64,000 nucleotides of DNA from JACPYM01 sp031423495 (GTDB lineage: Bacteria; Acidobacteriota; Blastocatellia; RBC074): positions 24,223 through 88,222 of the forward strand of contig JANPFP010000265.1 of assembly GCA_031423495.1 (NCBI GenBank), written 5' to 3'. The notes beneath the pieces were generated by a model that saw nothing but the letters and a program-made list of their open reading frames with translations, made no database searches and was not told where the DNA came from. Every line of letters starts with the position of its first letter. Position 1 is the stretch's first letter. Below, piece by piece: positions 43,818-53,586 of this stretch. Both the position numbers and the translations under genes were made by a program.

Positions 43818-46800
43818 ATGAACACAAAACTTTTTATGCGCGGAATGCTATGGGTCTTGACGCTGGCCTTGTCAGCTTTGTCGGTTGGGGCGCAAACCGA
43901 TCGCGGCACCGTGACCGGTCGCGTTACCGATAACACCGGAGCCGCCGTAGCAGGCGCAACAATTGTCGTAACCAACATCGCCAACGGCGCGAACTCCACC
44001 GGTTCGACGAATGCCGAAGGGCTTTACACGATTCCGGCGCTGACCGTCGGAACCTACAAAATCAAAATCGAAAAGACCGGCTTCAAAAAGGCTGAAGTCT
44101 CAGGCGTCATCATCTCTGTCGGCAGCACCATTGGCACTGACATCGCGCTCGAAGTCGGGCAGGTTTCTGAAACCGTGCAAATCACCAGCGACTCGGCGCA
44201 GTTGCAAACCGAGAACGCAAAGATTTCTTCCGCCGTCTCGAACAAACAGATTGACCAGTTGCCGCTGGTGGTGAGCGGCACGATGCGCTCGCCCTTCGAT
44301 TTGACCTTGTTGACGCCCGAATCGAAACCGCTCGGATTGGGCGGCGATGCAGGCACACAAGGCGCTGGTTACACGTCGAACTTTTCATTGGGCGGCGGAC
44401 AGGGCGGAACGTGGGGCATCACGCTCGATGGCGCGTCGTCGGGTACGAGCCGTTTCGGTTCGACCGAATGGGCGAGTTTGAATACGCCCTCGCTTGATGC
44501 GATCACTGAATTCGCCGTGGATACCAATGGTTTCAAAGCCGATGCGGGTCGCGCGCAAGGCGGCACGCTTTCGTTCGCTTCTAAATCTGGCACGAACGAA
44601 TATCACGGCACGGCTTATGAATTTTTGCGCAACAACTATTTCGATGCGCGCAACTATTTCGAAGGCGCGAAAGCCAGCGTACTCAAACAGCATGATTACG
44701 GCGCGAGTTTCGGTGGCCCGGTGTGGATTCCGAAAATTTACAACGGCAAGAACAAGACCTTCTTTTTCGGCGCGATGGAATTTTTCAAAAACCGCGCGGG
44801 CGCGGGCAGCTTTCAGACTTCGGTGCCGACGCCTGAAATGTACAACGGCGATTTCAGCAGATGGGTAGACCCGAACGGCAACCTGCTGAAAATTTATGAC
44901 CCGGCGACGACGCGCGCCAATCCGAATTACAACGCGAGTCAGGCGGTCAGCGAATCCAATCCGCGCTTCATCCGCGATGCGTTTCTTAACAACATGATTC
45001 CGACCAATCGTTTCAACCCGTTGACCAGAGCCTATCTGGCTCATGTCGGACAATCGGTTTTGCCCAACGCGGCGGGTGCGCCGGGCACGTATTCCTATGT
45101 GAACAACAACTTCAGGAGTATCGCGGGCAGTTCGCTTTTCCCGTGGACGAAATGGAGCTTGAAGGGCGATCACATCTTCAACGAACGCCACAAAATCAGC
45201 GGTTTGTATAACTACGGCTTGAGCGAAGTGTTGCCAGGCGTAGACGGGTTCCCGCGTTTGGCGGCGACGGTCAGCGACTTTCGTTCGACCAAGCAAGACA
45301 GCCACGTTTATCGCGTGAATTACACGGCTTCGATCAAGCCGACGTTGATCAATTATCTCTATGGCGGCGTCAATTGGTGGAAGCAATTCAACTTCACGCC
45401 GAACATCGGCGGCGGTTGGAAAGCCAAAGGCATCTGTTTGCCGGGCACTTTCGATTGCGACGAAAACCTGTTGGCGATCAACTTTCAGAGCGACGGCTAT
45501 TATCCGTGGGGCGGTTCGGCGGGTGACGGTTCTGAAAATCCGATCTTCACTTTTGGCGACGACATTACGTGGATCAAAGGCCGCCACACGTTCAAGGGCG
45601 GTTATATGTACGAGCGGTTGCATTACAACGGCTTCGGACGCCAGACGCTGTCGGGCGAAGCGCGTTTCAATCGGTTAAGCACCAGCATTCCGCAAAGCGG
45701 CACCTCAATCTTAGGCGGCGGCAACAGTTTCGCTTCGTTCCTGTTGGGCGAAGTCTTTAGCGCGCAAACTGAGAATCGCCGTTTGGTGAGCCAATATTGG
45801 CGTGGTCATTCGGCTTACTTTCAGGATGACTGGAAGGTGAATTCCAAACTGACGCTGAACTTCGGTTTGCGTTGGGACACGACCTTGCCGCCGTTGGAAG
45901 CCAACGACAAGTGGAGCGATTTCAGCCCGACGGTTGCCAATCCCGCCGCGAACGGACGTTTAGGCGCGTTGGTTTTTGCCGGCACCGGCACCGGTCGCGC
46001 AGGCAGTCGCACGATTACGCCGGGTTGGAATAAAGGCTTTGGGCCGCGTTTCAGTTTTGCTTACAGCCCGGATGAAAAGACCGTCGTGCGCGGTGGCGCG
46101 GCACGCACGTTCGGTTTGGTGCGCACTGCTTCGGGCAGCACGCACTTTGCGGGCGCGATTCAAATTTATAGTGTGGGGTCAAATGACGGCATCAATCGGC
46201 TGTTCAAACTGGATGACGGTTTTCTCGTCAACGGCACTAACACCGTGCCGCAACCGCCCAGCACTGATCCAGGTTTCAACGCCAACGCCGCTTCGCCCTC
46301 TGACGTGGATTGGTGGCAAAACGGCGAAGTCTCGCGCTTGCCCGAAAACTATAACTGGACGCTCTCGATACAACGTCAATTGCCGGGCAACTTTCTGTTC
46401 TCGGCAACTTACAACGCTACGATTGGTGTGAACCTGATGGCCGGGTTGGTGAATATCAACCAGCTTGATAGCAGGTACGTCACCGACCCGAAGATTCAAC
46501 CGATTCTGAGCAATCCGGTGAGCAGCTTTAATTCGGCGGCGGTGCAAGCCGCGTTGCCGGGTTTCGTCAAACCTTATGCGGCCATCCGCGACAACTATTC
46601 TATCGGTCAGGCGCTCAAGCCTTACCCGCAATACAACAACGTCAACACCTGGAGCGGCGTCGGCGACCGCAGCGGTCACTCGACCTATCACGCGATGGTG
46701 TTGAGTCTCGAACGCCGCGTCAGCAATGGCGTTTACCTGCAAGGTTCTTACGTCTGGTCGAAGATTCTCACCGACACCGACGCGGTTGATGCGGGCGGAC

Positions 46801-47447
46801 GCGCGATGGATCAATACAATCGCCGCTGGGAAAAATCAGTCGGCGGATTCGATCTGCCGCATAACGCCAAGTTGAGTTACATCCTGGATGCGCCGTTCGG
46901 CAAAGGGAAGAAATTCGACATGGGCAAGGCCGCGAATTTTGCGATTGGCGGCTGGCGGTTTTCGGCGATTCACGTTTATACCAGCGGTCAGCCGATTCAA
47001 TTGACGGGCGGCGGCATTGGCCTCGGCGGACGCAGCGCGGCGGTCGTCAAGACGCTCGACAACTGGGTCGTAGACATTCCGAACAATCCGAACATTCGCG
47101 CCACCAGCGGTTTCACCAGCTATTTCGCGCCGTTGTGCAGCATCGCCGCCAATTGCAATGCCGCAGGCACGGCGGTCGTTTCGCAACCGACGGTGTTCGG
47201 CCAGGCTCCGCGTTTCAACGGACGCGCGCGCCGGATGTCGAACCTGAATGAGAACCTCTCGTTGCAAAAGAGCTTTCAAGTGACCGAACGCTTCAAGCTC
47301 GATTTCCGCTGGGAGATGTTCAACATTTTCAACCGCGTGGTTTTCAACGAGCCGGACCGGAACATTACCAGTTCCAACTTCGGACGCATCACGTCGCAAT
47401 TCAATACGCCGCGCCAGATGCAGTTCGGCTTGAAGCTGTATTTCTAA
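43818..47447 (+). CDS. TonB-dependent receptor with carboxypeptidase-regulatory-like domain (Oar-type)
   Basis: 1209 residues from ATG 43818; GGAG lies 10 bp before. Signal peptide to about residue 25 (LSALSVGAQ). Residues 28-115 form the beta-sandwich CarboxypepD_reg-like domain (GTVTGRVTDNTGAAVAGATI, VTNIANGANSTGST, TVGTYKIKIEKTGFKKAEVS), then a plug region (GQVSETVQITSDSAQLQTE, DQLPL) and a large barrel with long loops, ending in RQMQFGLKLYF with a terminal aromatic as usual in outer-membrane barrels. Receptors of this type import large substrates in Acidobacteria; no SusD partner is found. A Tat-exported enolase-superfamily enzyme follows, and may act on the same substrate. Confidence 0.95.
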   Translation: MNTKLFMRGMLWVLTLALSALSVGAQTDRGTVTGRVTDNTGAAVAGATIVVTNIANGANSTGSTNAEGLYTIPALTVGTYKIKIEKTGFKKAEVSGVIISVGSTIGTDIALEVGQVSETVQITSDSAQLQTENAKISSAVSNKQIDQLPLVVSGTMRSPFDLTLLTPESKPLGLGGDAGTQGAGYTSNFSLGGGQGGTWGITLDGASSGTSRFGSTEWASLNTPSLDAITEFAVDTNGFKADAGRAQGGTLSFASKSGTNEYHGTAYEFLRNNYFDARNYFEGAKASVLKQHDYGASFGGPVWIPKIYNGKNKTFFFGAMEFFKNRAGAGSFQTSVPTPEMYNGDFSRWVDPNGNLLKIYDPATTRANPNYNASQAVSESNPRFIRDAFLNNMIPTNRFNPLTRAYLAHVGQSVLPNAAGAPGTYSYVNNNFRSIAGSSLFPWTKWSLKGDHIFNERHKISGLYNYGLSEVLPGVDGFPRLAATVSDFRSTKQDSHVYRVNYTASIKPTLINYLYGGVNWWKQFNFTPNIGGGWKAKGICLPGTFDCDENLLAINFQSDGYYPWGGSAGDGSENPIFTFGDDITWIKGRHTFKGGYMYERLHYNGFGRQTLSGEARFNRLSTSIPQSGTSILGGGNSFASFLLGEVFSAQTENRRLVSQYWRGHSAYFQDDWKVNSKLTLNFGLRWDTTLPPLEANDKWSDFSPTVANPAANGRLGALVFAGTGTGRAGSRTITPGWNKGFGPRFSFAYSPDEKTVVRGGAARTFGLVRTASGSTHFAGAIQIYSVGSNDGINRLFKLDDGFLVNGTNTVPQPPSTDPGFNANAASPSDVDWWQNGEVSRLPENYNWTLSIQRQLPGNFLFSATYNATIGVNLMAGLVNINQLDSRYVTDPKIQPILSNPVSSFNSAAVQAALPGFVKPYAAIRDNYSIGQALKPYPQYNNVNTWSGVGDRSGHSTYHAMVLSLERRVSNGVYLQGSYVWSKILTDTDAVDAGGRAMDQYNRRWEKSVGGFDLPHNAKLSYILDAPFGKGKKFDMGKAANFAIGGWRFSAIHVYTSGQPIQLTGGGIGLGGRSAAVVKTLDNWVVDIPNNPNIRATSGFTSYFAPLCSIAANCNAAGTAVVSQPTVFGQAPRFNGRARRMSNLNENLSLQKSFQVTERFKLDFRWEMFNIFNRVVFNEPDRNITSSNFGRITSQFNTPRQMQFGLKLYF

Positions 47448-47523
47448 ACCACCTGTTTTCAGGGTTCACCACAGCAGGCAAATTTGTACCGCAAGTTTGC
47501 CTGCTGTTTTTATTCACGCGGTT

Positions 47524-47613
47524 GAGGTACAGCAACCTTTCCAGGTTGCTGCGGTTTCTCTCAAGCGACCTGTTGCGGAAAACCGCAGCAACCTGGAAAG
47601 GTTGCTGTACCTC
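47524..47613. repeat. 34-bp perfect inverted repeat between receptor and enolase-superfamily gene
   Basis: GAGGTACAGCAACCTTTCCA continued by GGTTGCTGCGGTTT, with its exact complement at 47580-47613. Each arm also contains a short palindrome CAACCTTTCCAGGTTG. The right arm ends 19 bp before the ATG 47632. Confidence 0.9.
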
Positions 47614-47631
47614 GCGTACCAGAGGATATTT

Positions 47632-48909
47632 ATGGCAATTCATCGCAACGCTGGACGTCGTTCTTTTTTGCAACAATCTGCTATGGGGTTAACGGGCAGT
47701 TTGTTGACCGGTGGTTTGTCTCCGGCCTGGGCGCAGCAAGCTGACAATTCGCTCAAGATCGTCAAGGTCGAACCGTTTCTGCTGACCGGCTTGCGAGCCA
47801 GTGCGCCGTGGGTTTTTGTCCGTATCGAAACAGCCGACGGCTATGTCGGTTGGGGCGAAGGCACGAACTATCCCGGTGTGCGTCCGATTGCGACAGCGGT
47901 TGAGACGCTCGCCAGTGTCGTCATCGGCCAGAGCGCCTGGAACATCGAAGCCGTGTGGCAACGCATGTATCGCTTCATGTATTACAACGGCATGGGCGGC
48001 ATCGTACTCGCCGCGATCAGCGGCATTGATATGGCGCTCTATGACATCGTAGGCAAAAAGCTCGGCGTACCCGTTTATAAATTGCTCGGCGGACTGGCAC
48101 ACGAAAAGCTGCGCACTTATGCCAACGGCTGGATTGAAGACTTGCCGCGCACGCCGGAAGCTTACGGCGCGAAGACCAAAGAGTTGGTGACGCGCGGCTA
48201 TACGGGTTGCAAGCTCGATCCGTTTTTCAATACGCCGATGAACCGTGAAGTCACGCAGCCTGATTTGCGTTTGGCGGCTTCGATCATCAAAGCCATTCGT
48301 GAAGCGGGCGGGCCTGATTACGACATCGCGATTGACGTACACGGACGCTGGAACACCAAATCCACGCTCGAAATCATTCGCGCGCTCGAACCCTATCGCC
48401 TGTTCTTTTACGAAGAAGCCGTGCCGCCCGAAAACGTCGCGGCGATGGCCGAAGTGCAACGCAATACGTCAACGCCGCTGGCGACGGGCGAACGCATCTT
48501 TGGTCGTCACGGCTTCCGCGAACTGCTCGAACGCCAAGCCGTGCGTATCATCCAACCCGACCTCGCGCGCACTGGCGGCATCACCGAAGCCAAAAAAATC
48601 GCGGCGATGGCCGACACCTATTACATCCCCGTTGCGCCGCACAATCCGAACGGGCCGCTGTGTACTCTGGCTTCGATGCATGTGTGCTTTTCGATCCCGA
48701 ACTTTTTGATTTTGGAATACTTCGAGAAAGACGAACCCATCTTCAATGACTTGATGCCCGGCGGCTTGAAACGTGACATTCAAGGCGTTTATCCGACGAC
48801 CGCGCCGGGCTTGGGCGCGAACGTGACCGAAGACTTTTTGCGCAAGTACAAATTCGATGCGGCGAAAACGGATGAGATGGAGCGGCGCACTTTCAATACG
48901 TTGAAGTAG
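47632..48909 (+). CDS. Tat-exported mandelate racemase/D-galactonate dehydratase-like enzyme
   Basis: 425 residues with a twin-arginine signal (NAGRRSFLQQSAMGL, cleaved after AWAQQ). Enolase-superfamily features: metal ligands D235 in IAIDVHGRWN, E261 in FYEEAVPPEN and E287 in TGERIFGRHG; catalytic His within VAPHNPNGPLCTLASMH, about residue 336. Asp-Val-His (D-x-H) is typical for sugar-acid dehydratases such as D-galactonate/D-mannonate dehydratase; mandelate racemases carry K-x-K instead. The probable product is a 3-deoxy-2-keto sugar acid. A Tat export of this enzyme is unusual, as relatives are mostly cytoplasmic. Confidence 0.88.
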   Translation: MAIHRNAGRRSFLQQSAMGLTGSLLTGGLSPAWAQQADNSLKIVKVEPFLLTGLRASAPWVFVRIETADGYVGWGEGTNYPGVRPIATAVETLASVVIGQSAWNIEAVWQRMYRFMYYNGMGGIVLAAISGIDMALYDIVGKKLGVPVYKLLGGLAHEKLRTYANGWIEDLPRTPEAYGAKTKELVTRGYTGCKLDPFFNTPMNREVTQPDLRLAASIIKAIREAGGPDYDIAIDVHGRWNTKSTLEIIRALEPYRLFFYEEAVPPENVAAMAEVQRNTSTPLATGERIFGRHGFRELLERQAVRIIQPDLARTGGITEAKKIAAMADTYYIPVAPHNPNGPLCTLASMHVCFSIPNFLILEYFEKDEPIFNDLMPGGLKRDIQGVYPTTAPGLGANVTEDFLRKYKFDAAKTDEMERRTFNTLK

Positions 48910-48932
48910 AATGTCTTGAATTTGAAAGAATG

Positions 48933-48968
48933 AGCGGCGGCGGAAAGTAATTTTGCCGCCGCTGGTTT
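48933..48968 (+). terminator. Hairpin terminator after enolase-superfamily gene
   Basis: AGCGGCGGC, 12-bp AT-rich loop and GCCGCCGCT followed by a T-rich stretch. The same structure follows the second TonB receptor. Confidence 0.75.
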
Positions 48969-49086
48969 TCAATCGGCTTTGTCTGTAGTGAAACTTTTCG
49001 TTGGTCTATAGGCGAATAATTGGTCTATGGCGAAACCTGTTTCTCTATAGGCAAACGTAGGCAATCTGCCTGATTAAATGTTAGGC
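48934..49086 (+). repeat. 150-bp intergenic element, copy A
   Basis: It starts with the GGCGGC hairpin and continues with four imperfect ~21-bp units around GTCTATAG and GAAAC, ending with CTGCCTGATTAAATGTTAGG. Copy B is at 60387-60543 with the same order. It directly precedes the nuclease-like gene. Confidence 0.8.
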
Positions 49087-49100
49087 GTCAGAACACTCTT

Positions 49101-49964
49101 ATGCGTTTATCCCGGTCGCTCTGTGCAGTAGTTGGTGAATCTCTTCGAGGCTCTCACGACACCCTCAACGCTCTGTTCATTGCAGCAGGGGCGCCGGGGG
49201 AACCCCCCGCGCTAGCTCATGCCGCAAAGTGGAAGGAGTGGCTATTTCGCGCGGGGCAAGACTCGGCAGTAGACAGTTTGGCTGTCCTCGGAAACGTGCT
49301 TGAGGAGTTTATGGACTTGGCTCCGACGCCCGGGACCGAGGAACACGCCGAGTGGAAAGAGCGGAGATTCCGTGTCGAGCGCGCAATGGAGGACAACGGC
49401 CTCCGATACTATCGATTCGGTCGGGTACTGCCGCAGGGAGTTGAAGTAGGTGCAGCCGAGATCGGTAGCCTCACTGCCCCGCCAGCGCCATCGAAACCTG
49501 CGAAAGTCGAAGAGCTTCTTGAAGTCATTGTTCGTGGGCTTCGTCGGGCCATGCACCCCTTGACGCATCGCCGAAAAGGAACGCAGCCTCTTTCATTTGG
49601 CAGCGAGTACGACGTCCAAGATCTGCTTCACGCCCTCCTGCGACCGTGGATCAGCGACATTCGACCTGAGGAATTCACGCCAAGCTACGCTGGGTCCAGC
49701 ACCCGCATGGACTTTCTGCTACCGGCACACGGATTGGTCATTGAGACGAAGATCGTCCGTGACCGAGCGCATGCGAGGCGGGTTGGGGATGAACTCATTA
49801 TCGATATTGAGCACTATCGCAGGCATCCTGCCTGCTCGGCTCTCTGGTGTGTCATCTACGACCCGGACCAGCTTATCACGAATGCTGATGGCCTAAGGAC
49901 CGACCTTCAAGGCCCGAGAAGCTCTTCAGATGGGACGATCAACGTTCGTGTTTTCGTGTTGTAG
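49101..49964 (+). CDS. PD-(D/E)XK nuclease-superfamily protein
   Basis: 287 residues. The C-terminal 140 have the PD-(D/E)XK layout: SFGSEYDVQDLLHALLRPWI, then SYAGSSTRMDFLLPAHG with the Asp and VIETKIVRDR with E-x-K, and DIEHYRRHPACSALWCVIYD, which I recall from DpnII/MboI-type nuclease domains found in defence loci. The first 140 residues form an alpha-helical N-terminal domain with no match that I recognise. The gene is alone, 15 bp after element A, and its codon use differs from the neighbours. It may be a restriction-like or phage-defence nuclease. Confidence 0.72.
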   Translation: MRLSRSLCAVVGESLRGSHDTLNALFIAAGAPGEPPALAHAAKWKEWLFRAGQDSAVDSLAVLGNVLEEFMDLAPTPGTEEHAEWKERRFRVERAMEDNGLRYYRFGRVLPQGVEVGAAEIGSLTAPPAPSKPAKVEELLEVIVRGLRRAMHPLTHRRKGTQPLSFGSEYDVQDLLHALLRPWISDIRPEEFTPSYAGSSTRMDFLLPAHGLVIETKIVRDRAHARRVGDELIIDIEHYRRHPACSALWCVIYDPDQLITNADGLRTDLQGPRSSSDGTINVRVFVL

Positions 49965-50100
49965 ACCGTGTCAGCATAGGATCTATTTTGATTCGCCCTT
50001 TTGCCGTAACTGTTTTATAACTTCAGCCGTCAATAGCGATGTCAGAGACATCAAGCGTTCTCGCCCACCCACTGCAAATTCAATACGAGGTTCGATTGTT

Positions 50101-53100
50101 ATGCGAAGCCTGCTGCTGATGAATAAACGCCGTTACGCCAAAGTCGTGCTGGCCTTGCTGGCTGCTTTGGTTGCACTGATTGTCGTTAGCGATAAGCCTG
50201 CATTGTGGTTTGCTGGCAACGCTCACGCCGCTTCTTCTTCTGCTGCTGGGGCTGAAGCCACGTTCAAGCAATACTGCGCGACCTGCCACAGCGGAACCGC
50301 CGCCAAAGCGGGCGTCAACCTGACGCAGATGATCGCGCAACCCAACGTCGCCGAAACCTTTCAGCAGTGGGAAAAAGTCGCCGCCGCGCTCGAAGAAAAA
50401 TCCATGCCGCCCCAAGCGATGCCGCAACCGACTGACGCCGAACGCGCGCAGGCCGTGACGTGGATTCGCGCGACGTTGCGCGATTACGCGACGAAACACG
50501 ATGGCGATCCGGGGCCGGTGACGGTCAGACGGATGACGAGCGGCGAATATGCTTACGCCTTGAAAGACCTGACCGGGCTTGAGTTGAACGTAGGCATTGA
50601 TTCATCGAGCGATGCGGTCGGCGGCGAAGGCTTCACGAATTTCGGCGACGTGCAATTTATGCAAGACGCCAACCTCGAACGTTATCTGAGCGCCGCCAAA
50701 CAGGTCGCCGACCACGCCGTTATCGGCGCAGGGCCGCTCGCGTTTTTTGAACGTCCGGGTACGACGGGTTTTGAAATGTCGGCGGTTGATCGGCTGCATA
50801 AAATTTATTCGACCTATGGTTTTCGCAGCGTATCGGGCGAAGGCGGCAGGCCGTTTGGGTTAGAGAAATACGGCAAGGCGTTGTTGACGGCGTGGCGTTT
50901 CAAACACCGCGCAGCATTAAGCCAAGCTGGGGGCGAATCCAAAACGACGCTCAAAGAGTTGGCTGCGCGCGAAGGCATCACGGCCACGTTTGCTGAACAT
51001 ATTTGGCAGACGATGAATAGCAACGCGCTGGGTTATCCGTCATCGGAAGTCGCGGCGCGTTGGCGCAAAATCGCAGCGCCAAGTGGCGACAAGCAATTGG
51101 CGGAAGACGCGGCGCGCAAAGATTGCGAAGCGATTCAAAAGTTCCTCGTCACGTGGCCGAGTTGGCTTTTCGCGCGCGGCGACGTAGCCGCAGGCGGAGC
51201 GGGTGACGAAAGCCCGATGGAATTCAGCGACCGCACGTTGAACGTGAAATCGCCGCATCGGTTTATTTATGTGCGGGGTGGCGGGCGCATGGCTTCAGCG
51301 GCTGGCCCCGCGAAAATTTATTTGAATGTCGCTCCGGTTAATCCCGTGACGGGCGAAAAGCCATTGGTGATTTGGCGCAACCTGACTATTGCTTTTCAAG
51401 CTATACCGCGCCGCACTACTACGACGTTGGCAGCGGGCGAATCTGTCGTTGTGAGCAAAGCCGATATGGATGCGGCGGCGGCCTTACGTCGCGGTATCTT
51501 GCCGCCGGGTGAGCGCAAAGAGTTGCGCGCAGTCGTCTCGCCTGAAACTGCCGTTCGACTCAAGTTTGGTCAAAGTCCTGACGGCACGCCCCTTGGCCCG
51601 AACGATTTCGCCACCGAAGGCTCGACGATGTTCGAGCTTCCTCTGCCCGAAAGCGCGACGCCGGTGGCTTTGAACTTTCAGGTCGAAGCCGAACTCGGCC
51701 AGCAGCGCGAACAGGTCGTGCGTATTGTGATTTCAGATAATCCCAACGGTATGACGCGCGGTATTCCCACGCGGGCGTTGATCGGCGATATGAAAACCGC
51801 CGGGTACAAAGCCTTTCGCACGGGCGTCGAGCAACTCGTCGCGTTGCTGCCGCCCAACTCGCACGGCGAACCTACACCCGCCGACAAAGACCCCGTGCCT
51901 GACCCTTTCGACAACACTTACAACGTACCCGAACACGATGAATTCGTGCAGAAGATCAAATACATCCGCGATGATAAGTTTTTCGCGGCGAACCTGATTG
52001 ATGACGCGACGCGCACCCAACTCGATCATGCGTGGAATGATTTGTTCGCTTCGTTTGAATATCACGACAGTTATTTGCGGTTGCTGGCGAAACATTATTC
52101 TTATGATCTGAAGGGCAAAGACATCACCAAGCTCGACAAAACCGCCATCGCGGCGTTGCCGACGGAAATGCAAAAGTACGCGACTGAATTGCGGCGGCAT
52201 TATGACGGCGTGATAGCTGCGCAAACGGCGGCGCGTCCGCGACACGTGAGCGATGCGTTGGACTTTGCCGCGAAAGCGTGGCGGCGTCCGTTGACTGAAA
52301 AAGAAAAGCTCGCGTTGCGCGGCTTTTACGACAAGACGCTTAAGTCAGAAGGCGATCATCGCAAAGCCACGCGCGCGTTGATTGCGCGGGTACTGGTTGC
52401 GCCGCAATTCCTTTACCGGGTTGAGCAGAGTGCGGAACCTGGAGTGCGAAGCGCGGAGTTGAAGCACGATGCAGACTTCAGAATTCAAAACTCCGCACTC
52501 CGCACTCCGCACTCCGCACTCACCAACTGGGAAATGGCGAGCCGCCTGAGTTTTTTTCTCTGGGCTTCGTTGCCCGATGACGAATTGCGCCGCGCGGCGA
52601 ACGCGGGCGAATTGGTCACTGACGAAGGCATCAAGCGCCAGGTGAAACGTATGCTGGCTGATGCGAAAGCGCGGCGGCTCTCGACGGAATTTTTCGGTCA
52701 ATGGCTGGGCTTCTATCACTTCGACGAATTCAAAGGCGTAGACACCGCGCGTTTCACCGAGTTCACCGACGACGTACGCGCTGCGATGTATGACGAAGCC
52801 GTTTCGTTTTTTGAGCATATCGTGCGCAAAGATCGTCCGTTGCGCGAAATGCTGACGGCTGATTACACGTTTTTGAATCGTGATTTGGCGAAATTTTACG
52901 GCGTGAAGCAGGAAGTGAAATCAGCCGAACGAGCCGAACTCGTCACGGGCGCGAACGCCTTTCAACGCGGTGGATTGTTGCGATTAGGCGCAGTGTTGAC
53001 GGCTACGTCAGCGCCGCTGCGCACGAGTCCAGTCAAACGCGGCGATTGGATTTTGCGACGGATTTTAGGGACGCCTACGCCGCCACCACCGGCGGATGCG

Positions 53101-53586
53101 GGTTCGTTGCCCGCCGATGACAAAATGTTCGGCGGCCTCTCACTCAAAGCCAAACTCGAACAGCACAAGCGCAACGCGACCTGCGCCAATTGCCACACGC
53201 GCATTGATCCGCTGGGCTTTTCGCTGGAGCGTTACGATTCGACCGGACGCTGGCGCGACAAATACGCCGATGGTCAGGCGATTGAAGACAGTGCCGCGCT
53301 GCCCGACAAAACCGAAGTCGCTGGCATCGCGGGCTTGCTCAAATACCTGCAAGGCAAAGACGGGCAGGTGCGCAAGACGATGGCTTACAAACTGGTTGGT
53401 TACGCGCTGGGCCGCACCGTGCTGGCTTCAGATCAGTTGTTGATTGAACGGATGGTGAACACGGGCAACGAGGCTACGTTTGCGCAACTGGCGACAGAAG
53501 TGGCGACCAGCAAGCAGTTTCGTTTTCGGCGGAGCGGGGAAGGCAATTCAACGTCGTCTTCTTCGAAGATTGCGATGCGGCAATGA
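50101..53586 (+). CDS. Exported DUF1592/DUF1588 cytochrome-c-type protein
   Basis: 1161 residues from ATG 50101. N-terminal anchor/signal (MNKRRYAKVVLALLAALVAL). Heme site YCATCHSG near residue 58, the DUF1587-like MTSGEYAYALKDLTGLEL, DUF1592 (NWEMASRLSFFLWASLPDDE), DUF1588 with NATCANCHTRIDPLGFSLE near residue 1028, and DUF1585 at the end (TMAYKLVGYALGRTV). These planctomycete/acidobacterial proteins stand in operons with DUF1552 proteins; electron transport is presumed. A palindromic insertion of about 95 bp adds a Ser/Arg-rich stretch at 52426-52520. It overlaps the HMA/thioredoxin gene by 4 bp (ATGA). Confidence 0.92.
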   Translation: MRSLLLMNKRRYAKVVLALLAALVALIVVSDKPALWFAGNAHAASSSAAGAEATFKQYCATCHSGTAAKAGVNLTQMIAQPNVAETFQQWEKVAAALEEKSMPPQAMPQPTDAERAQAVTWIRATLRDYATKHDGDPGPVTVRRMTSGEYAYALKDLTGLELNVGIDSSSDAVGGEGFTNFGDVQFMQDANLERYLSAAKQVADHAVIGAGPLAFFERPGTTGFEMSAVDRLHKIYSTYGFRSVSGEGGRPFGLEKYGKALLTAWRFKHRAALSQAGGESKTTLKELAAREGITATFAEHIWQTMNSNALGYPSSEVAARWRKIAAPSGDKQLAEDAARKDCEAIQKFLVTWPSWLFARGDVAAGGAGDESPMEFSDRTLNVKSPHRFIYVRGGGRMASAAGPAKIYLNVAPVNPVTGEKPLVIWRNLTIAFQAIPRRTTTTLAAGESVVVSKADMDAAAALRRGILPPGERKELRAVVSPETAVRLKFGQSPDGTPLGPNDFATEGSTMFELPLPESATPVALNFQVEAELGQQREQVVRIVISDNPNGMTRGIPTRALIGDMKTAGYKAFRTGVEQLVALLPPNSHGEPTPADKDPVPDPFDNTYNVPEHDEFVQKIKYIRDDKFFAANLIDDATRTQLDHAWNDLFASFEYHDSYLRLLAKHYSYDLKGKDITKLDKTAIAALPTEMQKYATELRRHYDGVIAAQTAARPRHVSDALDFAAKAWRRPLTEKEKLALRGFYDKTLKSEGDHRKATRALIARVLVAPQFLYRVEQSAEPGVRSAELKHDADFRIQNSALRTPHSALTNWEMASRLSFFLWASLPDDELRRAANAGELVTDEGIKRQVKRMLADAKARRLSTEFFGQWLGFYHFDEFKGVDTARFTEFTDDVRAAMYDEAVSFFEHIVRKDRPLREMLTADYTFLNRDLAKFYGVKQEVKSAERAELVTGANAFQRGGLLRLGAVLTATSAPLRTSPVKRGDWILRRILGTPTPPPPADAGSLPADDKMFGGLSLKAKLEQHKRNATCANCHTRIDPLGFSLERYDSTGRWRDKYADGQAIEDSAALPDKTEVAGIAGLLKYLQGKDGQVRKTMAYKLVGYALGRTVLASDQLLIERMVNTGNEATFAQLATEVATSKQFRFRRSGEGNSTSSSSKIAMRQ
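52442..52507 (+). repeat. Palindromic element inserted in frame in DUF1592 gene
   Basis: GAGTGCGAAGCGCGGAGTT and AACTCCGCACTCCGCACTC pair with 2 mismatches around a 28-bp loop; further GCACTCC repeats follow. It encodes EPGVRSAELKHD and RIQNSALRTPHSALTN, low-complexity residues that separate two conserved blocks of the family. Confidence 0.8.

Noticed and set aside
49080..49086. GTTAGGC before the nuclease-like gene as an attC site
   Set aside because: No matching left half (GCCTAAC with L'') is found within 150 bp; kept only as part of the 150-bp element.
49930..50100. N-terminal extension of the DUF1592 protein from 49930
   Set aside because: The extra 57 residues are basic and Cys-rich, overlap the previous gene, and precede a normal signal peptide at 50101.
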